A stretch of 64,000 nucleotides of DNA from Pseudomonadota bacterium (GTDB lineage Bacteria; Pseudomonadota; Gammaproteobacteria; Burkholderiales; JAKAFK01): assembly GCA_021817985.1 (NCBI GenBank), contig JAKAFK010000012.1:1-64000 (forward strand), read 5' to 3'. Shown one piece after another: positions 1-9,237 of the stretch. Position 1 is the first letter of the stretch. Each line of letters opens with the position of its first letter. Both the position numbers and the translations under genes were made by a program. The notes under the pieces were generated by a model that ran no database searches, had not been told where the DNA came from, and was given only the letters and a program-made list of their open reading frames with translations.

Positions 1-876
1 ATTCAACAGAGCCTCAAGAAGCTTACCGATGCGGTTGGGCTGCCCCTCTTCGAGCAGGTGGGCAAGAAAATATATCTCACGGACGCTGGCCGCGAGCTGC
101 ATCAGGCTTGTCGCGGCATTTTCGAACACCTTGCCAATTTTGAGATGGCGGCGGCCGATATGAAAGGCCTCAAGAAGGGAAAACTCAGGCTGGCGGTGGT
201 TACGACCGCAAAGTATTTCGCGCCGCGGCTGCTGGGCATGTTTTGCCAAGTCTACCCGGGAGTGGACGTTTTCCTGAAGGTATCGAACCGAGAAAGGGTC
301 CTGGAGCGCATGGAAAATAACCAGGACGACCTATACATCTTGGGCCAGCCACCCGAAGAGGCGGACGTGTTTGCCCAAGCGTTCCTGGAAAATCCCCTGG
401 TCGTGTTGGCACCCACCCGGCATCCGCTGGTGCTGGAAAAAGACATCAGTCTCCAGCGTATTGCGAAAGAACCTCTGCTGTTGCGGGAGCCCGGCTCTGG
501 CACGCGCCTCGCTGTGGAGCGCTTGTTTTCCAGTCAAGGTCTACAGCTGAACGTACGGATGGAGCTAGGCAGCAATGAGGCCATCAAGCAGGCAATCGTC
601 GGTGGCCTTGGCATTTCCGTGTTGTCGCGGCACACGCTCGCGCTCGACGCGGCTACCGGCCAGTTGGCGGAGCTGGACGTCGTCGGTTTCCCGATCAAGC
701 GGCAATGGTTCTACGCCTATCCGGCGGGAAAGCAACTCTCGGTAATTGCCCGCACCTTCGTGGAGTATCTGCAGCGAGCGCCGGAGTCCCTTCAGGACCT
801 GTCGTGCCACTACGCCAATACCGGCGACTGTCCGCTGTTGAGAGAAGGCGAGAGCGTGAAACCCTCTGGGGCTTAA
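1..876 (+). CDS. cbbR: LysR-family transcriptional regulator, CbbR-like (5' end outside window)
   Basis: The frame is open from base 1, so the first codons of the gene, including most of the helix-turn-helix, lie upstream of the window. What is visible begins inside the LysR DNA-binding domain (a QQSLKKL...GLPLFEQ...LTDAGREL pattern) and continues through a complete LysR substrate-binding domain of about 200 residues. KYFAPRLLGMF, the YPGV-type segment, the NRERVLERM stretch and DDLYILGQPPE resemble CbbR proteins, which activate Calvin-cycle (RuBisCO) operons in autotrophs. That specific role is inferred from family resemblance; target genes would be expected just upstream, outside the window. 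Downstream there is only about 270 bp of non-coding DNA and then the IS607-type element. Confidence 0.8.
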   Translation: MQQSLKKLTDAVGLPLFEQVGKKIYLTDAGRELHQACRGIFEHLANFEMAAADMKGLKKGKLRLAVVTTAKYFAPRLLGMFCQVYPGVDVFLKVSNRERVLERMENNQDDLYILGQPPEEADVFAQAFLENPLVVLAPTRHPLVLEKDISLQRIAKEPLLLREPGSGTRLAVERLFSSQGLQLNVRMELGSNEAIKQAIVGGLGISVLSRHTLALDAATGQLAELDVVGFPIKRQWFYAYPAGKQLSVIARTFVEYLQRAPESLQDLSCHYANTGDCPLLREGESVKPSGA

Positions 877-1144
877 CGACCCGTCCAGGAGCAGCATGGT
901 CGGAGGCGGCGGCGGGCTTTCGCACGGGTGCATGGCGAGAAGGAAGAGAGGGCATCACTCGCCGCCATTCACGGCACGGGCGGCGTCGGCTGCCATGCCC
1001 CCGCCATGGGAAGGCGGGCGGCGACCCTGCGAATCATGCGTGATCGTCGGGTGGCGCTGATCCTGGATCACGTCCGATCCAACCAAACCGGAGCCGCCTC
1101 TCCTTGCGCCGTTCCTAATCTATCAGCGATAATCAGCCGATAGA

Positions 1145-3145
1145 TCACCAAGGAATATCTTCTCCGAGGTGGCAGCCCGAACAGTGCTGGCTGCTGACGT
1201 GCCGGGATTGCGCCGACAGTTCCCGGTGGGCGCCCGATGCAGGTGGCTCCGAAGTGTGCTGCTTGGACTCCAGAGGCCGCAAAGGCGCCGGAACCCCTTT
1301 CGGGAGCCCGGACCGGGAGCGCGCTACATGCGCCGCTTTCATCACCGAGCGGATCGAGGACCATTGTGTCCACACGTGCTTTGCCCGATTCCTCGCGGGT
1401 AGGGCAAAGGCGACATGGCCACCGTCGCGGCACGGCGCCAACGCCGGGCGCGCCTCGGGGGAGGCTTTGGCCTCCGATCCCTTCGGTGTTGAATTCTTTG
1501 TTTTCTTCTTTCGCGCGGGCGGCATCGTGAATACGCCCCGAAGGAAGTCCCCTTGGGGGATGCTCCCCGCGCTCTTATTCGTTTGCCGGGGCTTTTCGGA
1601 CAGGCCCAGGCCGCGGCGGGCGATGGCCATCGCGGCGCCCTGGTGCACGCTGATTCCGAGGGCTTGGGCGTGATTCACGGCCCCGATGACCGAGGTGTAG
1701 GCCGGATTGACTTCGATCGTTTCGACGCCGATCCGGTGGCATGCGGCATCCAGCATCGAGAGCGCCTTGCCGTAAGCGAAGCTGGACAGCATGCGGGCGT
1801 AGCGCGGACTGACGCCCTCGAGCGTCGTCTTGCGCTGGGCGAAGTCCAGTTCCTCGTGCACGAGCGGCACGCCGTGCACGAGGGCAATGCCCGCGATCTC
1901 CTTTGCGGCATCGCCCATCATCGCTTCCACCTGCTCGGACGGTTTGCCGTAGGTCGGCATGTCGAAGCGCAGGCTGTCGATCCAGTTGCCGAAGCGGTCG
2001 ATCCGGGTCACCGCCAGGTGATCGGCGTTGATGTCGACGCCCAGGGCGCCGACCAGCCGCGAGGTGCGAACCTTGGCAGCCTCCACCGCCAGGCTGGCGA
2101 ACACCCGCCAGCCCTTCGCATCGCGCAGGAAGCGGTAGCTGATCGCGGTACCGGTGCGCTTCACGCATGCGCTGCCCTTTTTCGTGACAGACCTGATCCG
2201 GCACGAAGAAGCCAGGGCGTCGACGATCTTCTCGTGCCCGTAGGCGAAGCGGACGCCCGGGATTTTGACATGGCTGCCGTGCCGGGCTGCCAGGGCTTCC
2301 GGAAGCCGCAGAGACAAGGTGAGGGAGCCATCCGCCGCGAGGTTTGCCACGCAGCCCTGGCAGCCGGCCGTCTCGTCGCGGCTCCCCAATACCAGGAACT
2401 GCGACGACCGCGCGGCGCGCCAGTCCTTCGCCCAGGCAGCGCGGCCCGCAGTCATGAGGGCGTCCTGCTCCTGCAGCCGTTCATCCTCGTCCGGGATGGC
2501 CTCGAGCGTGTTCCATTGCGTCTCGTCGATGTACCCGTTCGCCACCATATCGAACTGGGCGCGGAAGAGCCTCTTCGAGCCGAAGCACAGGCGGACGGTG
2601 CCCGCTTCGTGATCGTGCTTGAGATTCGCGAGACGATCCTCCATCGTATTCAGCCGACGCTTCTTCTGGTGCAGCTTGTTCGCCGCGGTGGAGACGGCGC
2701 GGGCGCGCTCAGGATCGCTCATCCCCCAAGGGGACTTCCTTCGGGGCGCCGTCCTGATCCAGCGGCCTTCTTTGAAGGCCTTGGCGGGGTCCTTCAGGTC
2801 CGCGAGGCGCTGCTTGATCTTGTCAACGGTCTTCTTGGCGCGGGCGATGCGCCCTTCGGCCTCGCGAATGAGCTCCGGCCGGCGCTCCCTGATCGAATCG
2901 ATCTTGCCGTCGAGCCCGATGCGGATGGCGTTGTACTGCCGTGCGGTGAGGCCGAATGCCTGGAGGAAGTCGCGCTTGAGGGTATTGGCGTCGCGCTGAT
3001 CAGCCTGCTTGGCGGCGAAGAGGCTGCGCTCGGCGCGTCCAAACAGGTCCGCATAGGCCGACAAGGCCGCCTCGAGCCCAGGCGCTGCCGCGAGGCGCGT
3101 CTGGTAGGTGAAGGTCTTCGGTTCAGGCATCACCGGTGATGGCAT
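1145..3145 (-). CDS. tnpB: TnpB-like protein of IS607 element, with two in-frame insertions
   Basis: 666 residues, long for TnpB (usually about 400). A coiled-coil-rich N-terminal half leads to a RuvC-like fold: RuvC-I is GVDINADHLAV (Asp near residue 371) and RuvC-II is LVHEELDF (Glu near 431-432). Where RuvC-III should show a zinc ribbon followed by D-x-N-A-A, this protein has NPAYTSVIGAVNHA...ISVHQGAAMAIARR with no Cys pairs and no Asp at the usual place. It therefore belongs to the zinc-ribbon-less TnpB-related group, and nuclease activity is uncertain. Two segments (about residues 130-155 and 525-570) look inserted relative to the family and each contains one copy of a 29-bp repeat. The start overlaps the end of tnpA by 23 bp, implying coupled translation. 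Confidence 0.85.
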   Translation of the reverse strand: MPSPVMPEPKTFTYQTRLAAAPGLEAALSAYADLFGRAERSLFAAKQADQRDANTLKRDFLQAFGLTARQYNAIRIGLDGKIDSIRERRPELIREAEGRIARAKKTVDKIKQRLADLKDPAKAFKEGRWIRTAPRRKSPWGMSDPERARAVSTAANKLHQKKRRLNTMEDRLANLKHDHEAGTVRLCFGSKRLFRAQFDMVANGYIDETQWNTLEAIPDEDERLQEQDALMTAGRAAWAKDWRAARSSQFLVLGSRDETAGCQGCVANLAADGSLTLSLRLPEALAARHGSHVKIPGVRFAYGHEKIVDALASSCRIRSVTKKGSACVKRTGTAISYRFLRDAKGWRVFASLAVEAAKVRTSRLVGALGVDINADHLAVTRIDRFGNWIDSLRFDMPTYGKPSEQVEAMMGDAAKEIAGIALVHGVPLVHEELDFAQRKTTLEGVSPRYARMLSSFAYGKALSMLDAACHRIGVETIEVNPAYTSVIGAVNHAQALGISVHQGAAMAIARRGLGLSEKPRQTNKSAGSIPQGDFLRGVFTMPPARKKKTKNSTPKGSEAKASPEARPALAPCRDGGHVAFALPARNRAKHVWTQWSSIRSVMKAAHVARSRSGLPKGVPAPLRPLESKQHTSEPPASGAHRELSAQSRHVSSQHCSGCHLGEDIPW
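1534..1562 (+). repeat. 29-bp repeat, copy A (inverted relative to copy B), inside tnpB
   Basis: A perfect 29-bp match, in opposite orientation, to the copy at 2720-2748. The sequence is itself partly palindromic (CCCCGAAGG...CCTTGGGG). In the tnpB frame this copy encodes PQGDFLRG. It sits in the C-terminal part of TnpB, in a segment that appears inserted between the RuvC core and the ALPARNRAKHVW tail. Confidence 0.9.
2720..2748 (-). repeat. 29-bp repeat, copy B, inside tnpB
   Basis: Exact reverse complement of 1534-1562. In the tnpB frame this orientation encodes RRKSPWGM. It lies between the N-terminal helices and the LHQKKRRL segment, again in what appears to be an insertion. Neither copy breaks the reading frame. 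This behaviour recalls REP-like or Rickettsia-palindromic-type elements that insert within coding sequences; family membership is not established. Confidence 0.9.
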
Positions 3146-3710
3146 CGACCGCTTTCCTGGCCTTGTTCCGAGCCGACCGTCGCCCGTACAAGCGGGCGCA
3201 GAAGGATGTGAGCACTTCGATCATGTCCTGCACGAGATCGTCCTTCACCTCATCGGGCTCGACGACCAGCAGCTGCCGCCCGGTGGCAGCCAGGGCTGAT
3301 TCGACATACTCGGCGCCGAAGCGCATCAGGCGGTCGCGATGCTCCACGACGATGGCGGACACCGCCGGGTCCGCGAGCAGCTTCATGAGCTTGGGGCGGT
3401 GGCCGTTGAGGCCTGAGCCCACTTCGGCGGCTGTGCGCACGACCACGAGACGTTGTGCCGCGGCATACGCCGCGAGCCGGCCGATCTGGGCGTCAAGGTC
3501 GGTCTTCTGGTCGGAAGAGGATACCCGTGCGTAAAGCGCCACGCCGCCCGCAGGCGACGCCTGATCGTCAAGCGTGACGAACACTGCACCAGTCGGCGTC
3601 TGGAACGCGGGAATAGGCAGATTGCCCTCATTCCACCACTTCCATGCCGTTTGGTAATGGATGCCCATCAGGGCTGCCCAGTCTTTCAGTTTCATCGGTT
3701 TGGTTGCCAT
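3123..3710 (-). CDS. tnpA: IS607-family serine recombinase (TnpA)
   Basis: 195 residues. An N-terminal MerR-type helix-turn-helix (KLKDWAALMGIHYQTAWKWW, about residues 7-26) recognises the element end. It is followed by a serine resolvase catalytic domain with the active-site serine in ALYARVSSSDQK (about residues 58-69) and the conserved EVGSGLNGHRPKLMKLL and VEHRDRLMRFG segments (about 95-128). The protein catalyses excision and integration of the element through a covalent phosphoserine intermediate. No frameshift or missing motif is seen, so it appears intact. Its 3' end overlaps the tnpB start. Upstream on the minus strand an AT-rich TATACT-like sequence near 3717 could serve as -10. Confidence 0.92.
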   Translation of the reverse strand: MATKPMKLKDWAALMGIHYQTAWKWWNEGNLPIPAFQTPTGAVFVTLDDQASPAGGVALYARVSSSDQKTDLDAQIGRLAAYAAAQRLVVVRTAAEVGSGLNGHRPKLMKLLADPAVSAIVVEHRDRLMRFGAEYVESALAATGRQLLVVEPDEVKDDLVQDMIEVLTSFCARLYGRRSARNKARKAVDAITGDA

Positions 3711-3810
3711 GGTGAGTATAGTATCGCCTATCGCAACTTATATAAACTGATTAGAATAAGATCTGATCGAACCCCACTGGCGGAGTCGGACCGTTGGCCT
3801 AGCGGGCAGT

Positions 3811-5628
<1,818 letters not shown>

Positions 5629-5929
5629 CTTTCATCGTTTCGCAGGATCGGCATCGCGGGCGCTGAGCATTTGGCATAGGTCCGAGGCGGCCTATGATAC
5701 GTCAGTTGACTCGGCGCCGGTACCGGAAGCCCTGTGACCCGCCGCTCAGGCGATCATGAAAAACGCCAGGAGCTGCCGATGTTGATCGGCTTGCGTGCGC
5801 ATAGCCTTAAAGATCCTCGCGTCGGGCAACCCGTCAAGGAGACCGGCCGGCATCTGACCGGCCCGGAAGCCTGTGCCTGGTGCCTGGGGACCGATGTCGA
5901 AAGTGTGTTGCCGGAGCGCCACGCGTCGT

Positions 5930-6076
5930 CGTTACCGAAGCCGCCAAGCCATTGAGCAGCAATTCCTGCTGCTGGAAACAACTGCAGACCGTTATGTGGC
6001 CTTGTACCGCCGCGAGCCCGCAGACGGTGCAGTGCATGTGCTGGCCTTCCGGCACCAGAAGGAGATGGGCGGCTGA
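5930..6076 (+). pseudogene. ParE-type toxin remnant with internal deletion
   Basis: The frame reads RQAIEQQFLLLETT directly followed by RYVALYRREPADGAVHVLAFRHQKEMGG. The second part matches the C-terminal beta-sheet of ParE/RelE plasmid-stabilisation toxins, whose canonical ending is VLAFRHQKEAGY. The first part matches the preceding helix. The roughly 20-25 residues that normally separate them are missing and there is no convincing N-terminus or antitoxin gene upstream. This is therefore a deletion remnant rather than a working toxin. Family recognition is from memory of the motif. Confidence 0.65.
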
Positions 6077-6149
6077 CGAAGAATTCTGACCTCACAAGGC
6101 CGCGTCGTGAAGAAGCATCCTCGATGCTTCGCCTTCGATACTGCCCGGA

Positions 6150-6344
6150 ATGCTGCGTCCCAAGGCGGAAGAAGCTGATACGGCGCTACGGGAGGCCAAT
6201 ACGCGCAAACTCAAGCCGACGCAGCGATGTCCCCGTAGCGGGAGGCTCGTTCCGAAGAGCCTCTCCCAGCGGACGCACCAATGCCCGGTCGGCGGCACAG
6301 CCTGTGGGCGCGACGAGAACGCAGCGCGGACGTTGCTCCCCTGA
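6150..6344 (+). pseudogene. TnpB C-terminal zinc-ribbon fragment
   Basis: The frame contains LRPKAEEAD...TQRCPRSGRLVPKSLSQRTHQCP...GRDENAARTLL, matching the last ~60 residues of IS200/IS605 TnpB, where a CPxCG...CPxCG zinc ribbon is followed by the RuvC-III D-x-N-A-A motif. Here both knuckles have lost their second cysteine (CPRSG, CPVGG), while RDENAA is kept. The rest of the protein is absent. It is unrelated to the TnpB at 1145-3145, which lacks a zinc ribbon, so it derives from a different element. Confidence 0.7.
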
Positions 6345-6452
6345 TCGAAGGAGAAACGTGGCCTGGAACAGGAGGCCGGACAGGCAAGGATCACGGCGTC
6401 TCGTCTTGCTTGTCAGAAACCGCCACGATAGCCGTGGCTGCGTGGCGATAGT

Positions 6453-7040
6453 TCATTTAACGATTGCCGCGGGATGTGCCCGCAGCAACCGCAGGTAGGT
6501 CGGCGACATCTTCTGCTTCGGGAAGAAGGCGGTCCAGACGGAGACGGGCAGCAGTTGATCCGGCGGCGGGGCAAAGATAACGTCTTGTGTATTCACCATC
6601 GCGTGACAGGCGATGCACGCCTGGACCTTGCCATAAGAGACGACCTTGCCGGTAGGCGCGTAGGCGGCCCAGACCCAGTTGCGGTCCGCCTTGTCGTAGC
6701 CATCGAGCTTGAGGGTGGCCGTGATGCCCGTCAGTTTCCGGTCCGCATCGAAGTTCTCTTTGACGAGCAGCGCGCCGTTGGGATAGCGCTGGACCGCGCC
6801 GATGCTGCCTGCCTTGCGAATCGTGTCGTTGGCCGCCGCGTTCGCAAGATCGACCGTATAGACGTCAACGGTGCGTGAGCCGGGCTGGTAGGCCTTGCTC
6901 CTCAGCATGAGGGCGTGGCCCTTCTGAAGGGCCTGTATATCGCGCCAAAGCTGAGACGGGCTGGGCGGTTGCACCGCGAGCGCGAGGGCGGGCATTGCAG
7001 AAAGTACAAGTGCTGCGGCGCCGATGGCGACGGTTCGCAT
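6453..7040 (-). CDS. Cytochrome P460-family periplasmic c-type haem protein
   Basis: 195 residues from the chosen ATG, which follows AAGGAG at good spacing; upstream in-frame codons have no ribosome binding site. A signal peptide (MRTVAIGAAALVLSAMPALALA) directs export. The mature part has the P460 fold hallmarks: SRTVDVYTVDLANAAA, a YPNGALLVKENF core and a single CxxCH haem c motif (CIACH). P460 proteins carry a cross-linked haem c and oxidise hydroxylamine or act in nitrogen-oxide chemistry, but many homologues have no known substrate. It starts 62 bp after the anti-sigma gene and is probably its cotranscribed downstream partner, so its expression may depend on the ECF factor encoded upstream. 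Confidence 0.85.
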   Translation of the reverse strand: MRTVAIGAAALVLSAMPALALAVQPPSPSQLWRDIQALQKGHALMLRSKAYQPGSRTVDVYTVDLANAAANDTIRKAGSIGAVQRYPNGALLVKENFDADRKLTGITATLKLDGYDKADRNWVWAAYAPTGKVVSYGKVQACIACHAMVNTQDVIFAPPPDQLLPVSVWTAFFPKQKMSPTYLRLLRAHPAAIVK

Positions 7041-7102
7041 GAGGATGCTCCTTGATGAGTGGGGCGGGTCTATTCGGCGCATATACGCCGACCGGAGATC
7101 TT

Positions 7103-7900
7103 TTATTCCGCGCCGGGACCTTGATGCCTAGCATAGCAACGGTACAGCGCGCGGGACACGTCGAGAAGCTGCTCACGCGGCAGGTTGCCGCTCAGGGCAT
7201 ACCCCCAATTGCGGTCGATCCAATACAAGGTGGTGACGTGCCTGCCGTCGACGATGCGGAATGCCGTGGGTGCGGTCGGCTTCGCCATGCCGCGCAGATA
7301 GACCGTCACCCGTCGTCCCTGCGGATCCTGGTACATGAGTTGCGCTGCGGGGTGGTCTGGCATGCCGGGTAGAAGTCGCCCGCCGATGAGCTCCAGGCCG
7401 TGCGGCAGTTCATCCGGCGCGGCGATTGGGCGTCCCATACGGCGGGTGAGCCAAGTCACGAGGGCGCTGCGCCGGCGCACTTCGACCGGCCGCCGCGGGT
7501 CGGGCGTGTAAACCGCATAGGCAAGTCGCGCCTGTTCCAGGAAACGGTTCGGCTGGTCGTGTCGGGCGATGAGTTCCGCGCGCGGGGCCAAGGTCCAGCG
7601 CGCGGTCATGCTGCCGACTGCGGCACCGAGGCCGACGGCCGCGGCCACCACGGCTGCCTGTGCCCACCGGTTTCTGCGGGGGCGGGCGCTGTGGAGCAAA
7701 CGCGTTGGCACGGGTTCGTCCAGGACAGGGGAGAAGGCCTCCCGCAGCCGGGCGGTTTGTTCGCGCCACGCCTCGACCCGGTGCGCCAGGGCCGGGCTCT
7801 CCTGCACCATGCGGTCGAGCTCTTGCCGACGCGCATCGTCGAGTTCGCCGTCGATGTAGGCCATCAACTCGTCGCTCGTGAGGTCGTCCACTGCCTTCAC
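7103..7900 (-). CDS. Transmembrane anti-sigma factor
   Basis: 265 residues. The N-terminal ~60 residues (TSDELMAYIDGELDDARRQE...) resemble the sigma-binding domain of zf-HC2-type anti-sigma factors but have no His/Cys zinc ligands. One membrane helix follows (about residues 78-100, QAAVVAAAVGLGAAVGSMTA) and then a ~160-residue periplasmic domain of FecR/RskA-like character with no assigned ligand. The gene overlaps the sigma-factor gene by 4 bp (ATGA), a typical translationally coupled sigma/anti-sigma pair. It would hold the ECF factor inactive at the membrane until an external signal arrives; the signal is unknown. Confidence 0.85.
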   Translation of the reverse strand: MKAVDDLTSDELMAYIDGELDDARRQELDRMVQESPALAHRVEAWREQTARLREAFSPVLDEPVPTRLLHSARPRRNRWAQAAVVAAAVGLGAAVGSMTARWTLAPRAELIARHDQPNRFLEQARLAYAVYTPDPRRPVEVRRRSALVTWLTRRMGRPIAAPDELPHGLELIGGRLLPGMPDHPAAQLMYQDPQGRRVTVYLRGMAKPTAPTAFRIVDGRHVTTLYWIDRNWGYALSGNLPREQLLDVSRALYRCYARHQGPGAE

Positions 7901-8424
7901 GGCGTCTTTCTCCCAACGACCTGCAGCGACGTTCGGCCCGCTGCAGTCTTGCCTTCTGTGCAGTGCAACAACTGCGCGCGGGCACGGGACAGCCGGGACA
8001 TGACCGTGCCCATTGGGATTCCCAGCGTCTGCGCTGCTTCGCGGTATCCAAGACCCTCAATGCAGACCAGAAGCAGCACTTCGCGCAGAGGCAGCGGCAG
8101 GTTCTGCACCGACTGAATCAATGAAATGGCCTCCAGCCGTGCCTCCTGTCCCGCGGCAACCTTGGGCTCCGCCATTTCGTCCAGGGATTGCTCCAGAGAC
8201 CCCGACACGGCCATGCGCTGGTCGACGAACAGGTTGTGCATGATGGAGAAAAGCCAAGGCCGCAGGCTGCGGTGCGACTGCCACAGGTGCCATTTGGCGC
8301 AGGCGCGCTCAAGGGTGTCCTGCACCAGATCGTCGGCTTCGTCGGCTCGCCCATAGCCCACCAGCACACGCGCATAGCGTCTGAGGTGCGGGATCTGCTC
8401 GATCAGCAGTTCGCGCGAGGCCAT
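7897..8424 (-). CDS. ECF-family RNA polymerase sigma factor
   Basis: 175 residues, typical of extracytoplasmic-function sigma factors. Region 2 (DEADDLVQDTLERACAKWHLW, about residues 27-47) binds core and the -10 element. Region 4 (LPLREVLLLVCIEGLGYREAAQTLG followed by MGTVMSRLSRARAQL, about 110-150) binds the -35. It lies 17 bp downstream of the NTF2-like gene and overlaps its anti-sigma factor, so the four genes from 8888 to 6453 look like one operon. An ECF-type promoter upstream of the operon suggests autoregulation. Confidence 0.93.
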   Translation of the reverse strand: MASRELLIEQIPHLRRYARVLVGYGRADEADDLVQDTLERACAKWHLWQSHRSLRPWLFSIMHNLFVDQRMAVSGSLEQSLDEMAEPKVAAGQEARLEAISLIQSVQNLPLPLREVLLLVCIEGLGYREAAQTLGIPMGTVMSRLSRARAQLLHCTEGKTAAGRTSLQVVGRKTP

Positions 8425-8441
8425 GGCGAGGGAATGGCTGC

Positions 8442-8888
8442 TCAGTAGCCTGCGGACCTGGCCATGTGCGGATCGATCTGCCAGATCTCGTTGACTAGCT
8501 TGCCGGAGCGGTAAGTGAGCACATAGCGAACCGGAATGGTCGCCTTGCCGGTGAAGCGCACGTCGGCCGTGACCGTCGCTCCGGCGGGGTTGGCCGCTGT
8601 CTGCACGTGGGTGACTTTGGCTTTAAGGGGTGCATTGGCCTTGGCGAACTTGGCCCAAACGCCGCGGATGGCATGAGTCCCGCGATAACGGCCGTTGAGA
8701 GGCCCGCCGACCCATTCGAGGACCGGCTCGGTTCCGTACTGGGCAACGAGCGCGTCGACCTTTCCCTGGGCAACGTCGCGAATATGCGCGCGTGCAAGTG
8801 CGGCCGGCGATGCCGCAAAGGCGGTTCCCACCCCACTGGCGAGGAATAGCGCAATTGCGGAGGCAGACAGTGTGCGAGGCATGTTCAT
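8442..8888 (-). CDS. Exported NTF2-like (SnoaL-fold) protein
   Basis: 148 residues from an ATG preceded by GGGAAA; the longer frame upstream has no ribosome binding site. A signal peptide (MNMPRTLSASAIALFLASGVGTAFA) precedes a single NTF2-like domain: the helical ALARAHIRDVAQGKVDALVAQ start, the EWVGGPLNGRYRGTHAI cone-entrance segment, and the GKLVNEIWQIDPHM end typical of SnoaL-like proteins. No catalytic residue can be named with confidence. First gene of the proposed sigma/anti-sigma/P460 operon, so it is probably a periplasmic partner under the same control. Confidence 0.78.
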   Translation of the reverse strand: MNMPRTLSASAIALFLASGVGTAFAASPAALARAHIRDVAQGKVDALVAQYGTEPVLEWVGGPLNGRYRGTHAIRGVWAKFAKANAPLKAKVTHVQTAANPAGATVTADVRFTGKATIPVRYVLTYRSGKLVNEIWQIDPHMARSAGY

Positions 8889-8928
8889 GACGGTTTCCCT
8901 TTTCGGATTGAAGTTGGACATGCCCGCA

Positions 8929-8956
8929 TGTACGCCTGCGCGTGTGCCATTATTCC
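8929..8956 (-). promoter_or_regulatory. Candidate ECF-sigma promoter for the NTF2-ECF-antisigma-P460 operon
   Basis: On the minus strand GGAATA is followed after 16 nt by CGTACA, close to the GGAAC-N16/17-CGT pattern of many ECF promoters, about 40 bp ahead of the first start codon. No better sigma-70 sequence was seen here. Autoregulation by the encoded ECF factor is inference. Confidence 0.4.
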
Positions 8957-9237
8957 GTCGGCGTGCGATAAAAATCCCCATGCGAACGAAACGGGGCTCA
9001 ACGGTGAGCGTGGCACATGCGCGGTGTCAAGGCTTCGCAAGAGCGCCGGAGGAACGTCGCAGCAACCCGACCACCGGCCCCCAAGCGGTCTGGGACTTGC
9101 GGACGCGGGACATGCGGGCAGTCTAGAAGATGCGTGGGTTCCTGCCAAGACCGAACAGCCCGCGCGATTGCGGGCAGGGCAGAAGGGGCACGTCTTCGGC
9201 ATGGGCATCACGAGCATGTCCTTGACCAGAGGCAGAT

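Larger units (their letters stand above)
1118..3745 (-). mobile_element. IS607-type insertion element (tnpA + tnpB)
   Basis: Two overlapping minus-strand genes encode a MerR-HTH/serine recombinase and a TnpB-like protein, the standard IS607 arrangement. Outer limits are approximate because IS607 elements lack terminal inverted repeats. Just beyond the tnpB stop is an imperfect dyad at 1120-1143 (CTATC...GATAG), and upstream of tnpA the bases TATCGCCTATCGC recur around 3722-3734; these may mark the ends. In TnpB systems the guide RNA normally comes from the 3' end of tnpB and the adjacent element end, so 1118-1250 is where an omega-RNA would be sought. Confidence 0.65.
5629..6452. other. Gene-poor segment with decayed mobile and toxin gene fragments
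   Basis: No intact gene is supported. Two fragments with recognisable protein similarity (ParE toxin and TnpB zinc ribbon, listed separately) lie on the plus strand, and the rest has no recognisable coding signal. The arrangement suggests repeated insertion and deletion between recQ and the P460 operon. Confidence 0.6.

Noticed and set aside
1553-3139. 528-codon plus-strand frame opposite tnpB
   Set aside because: Composition typical of antisense GC-rich frames, and TnpB similarity is clear on the minus strand.
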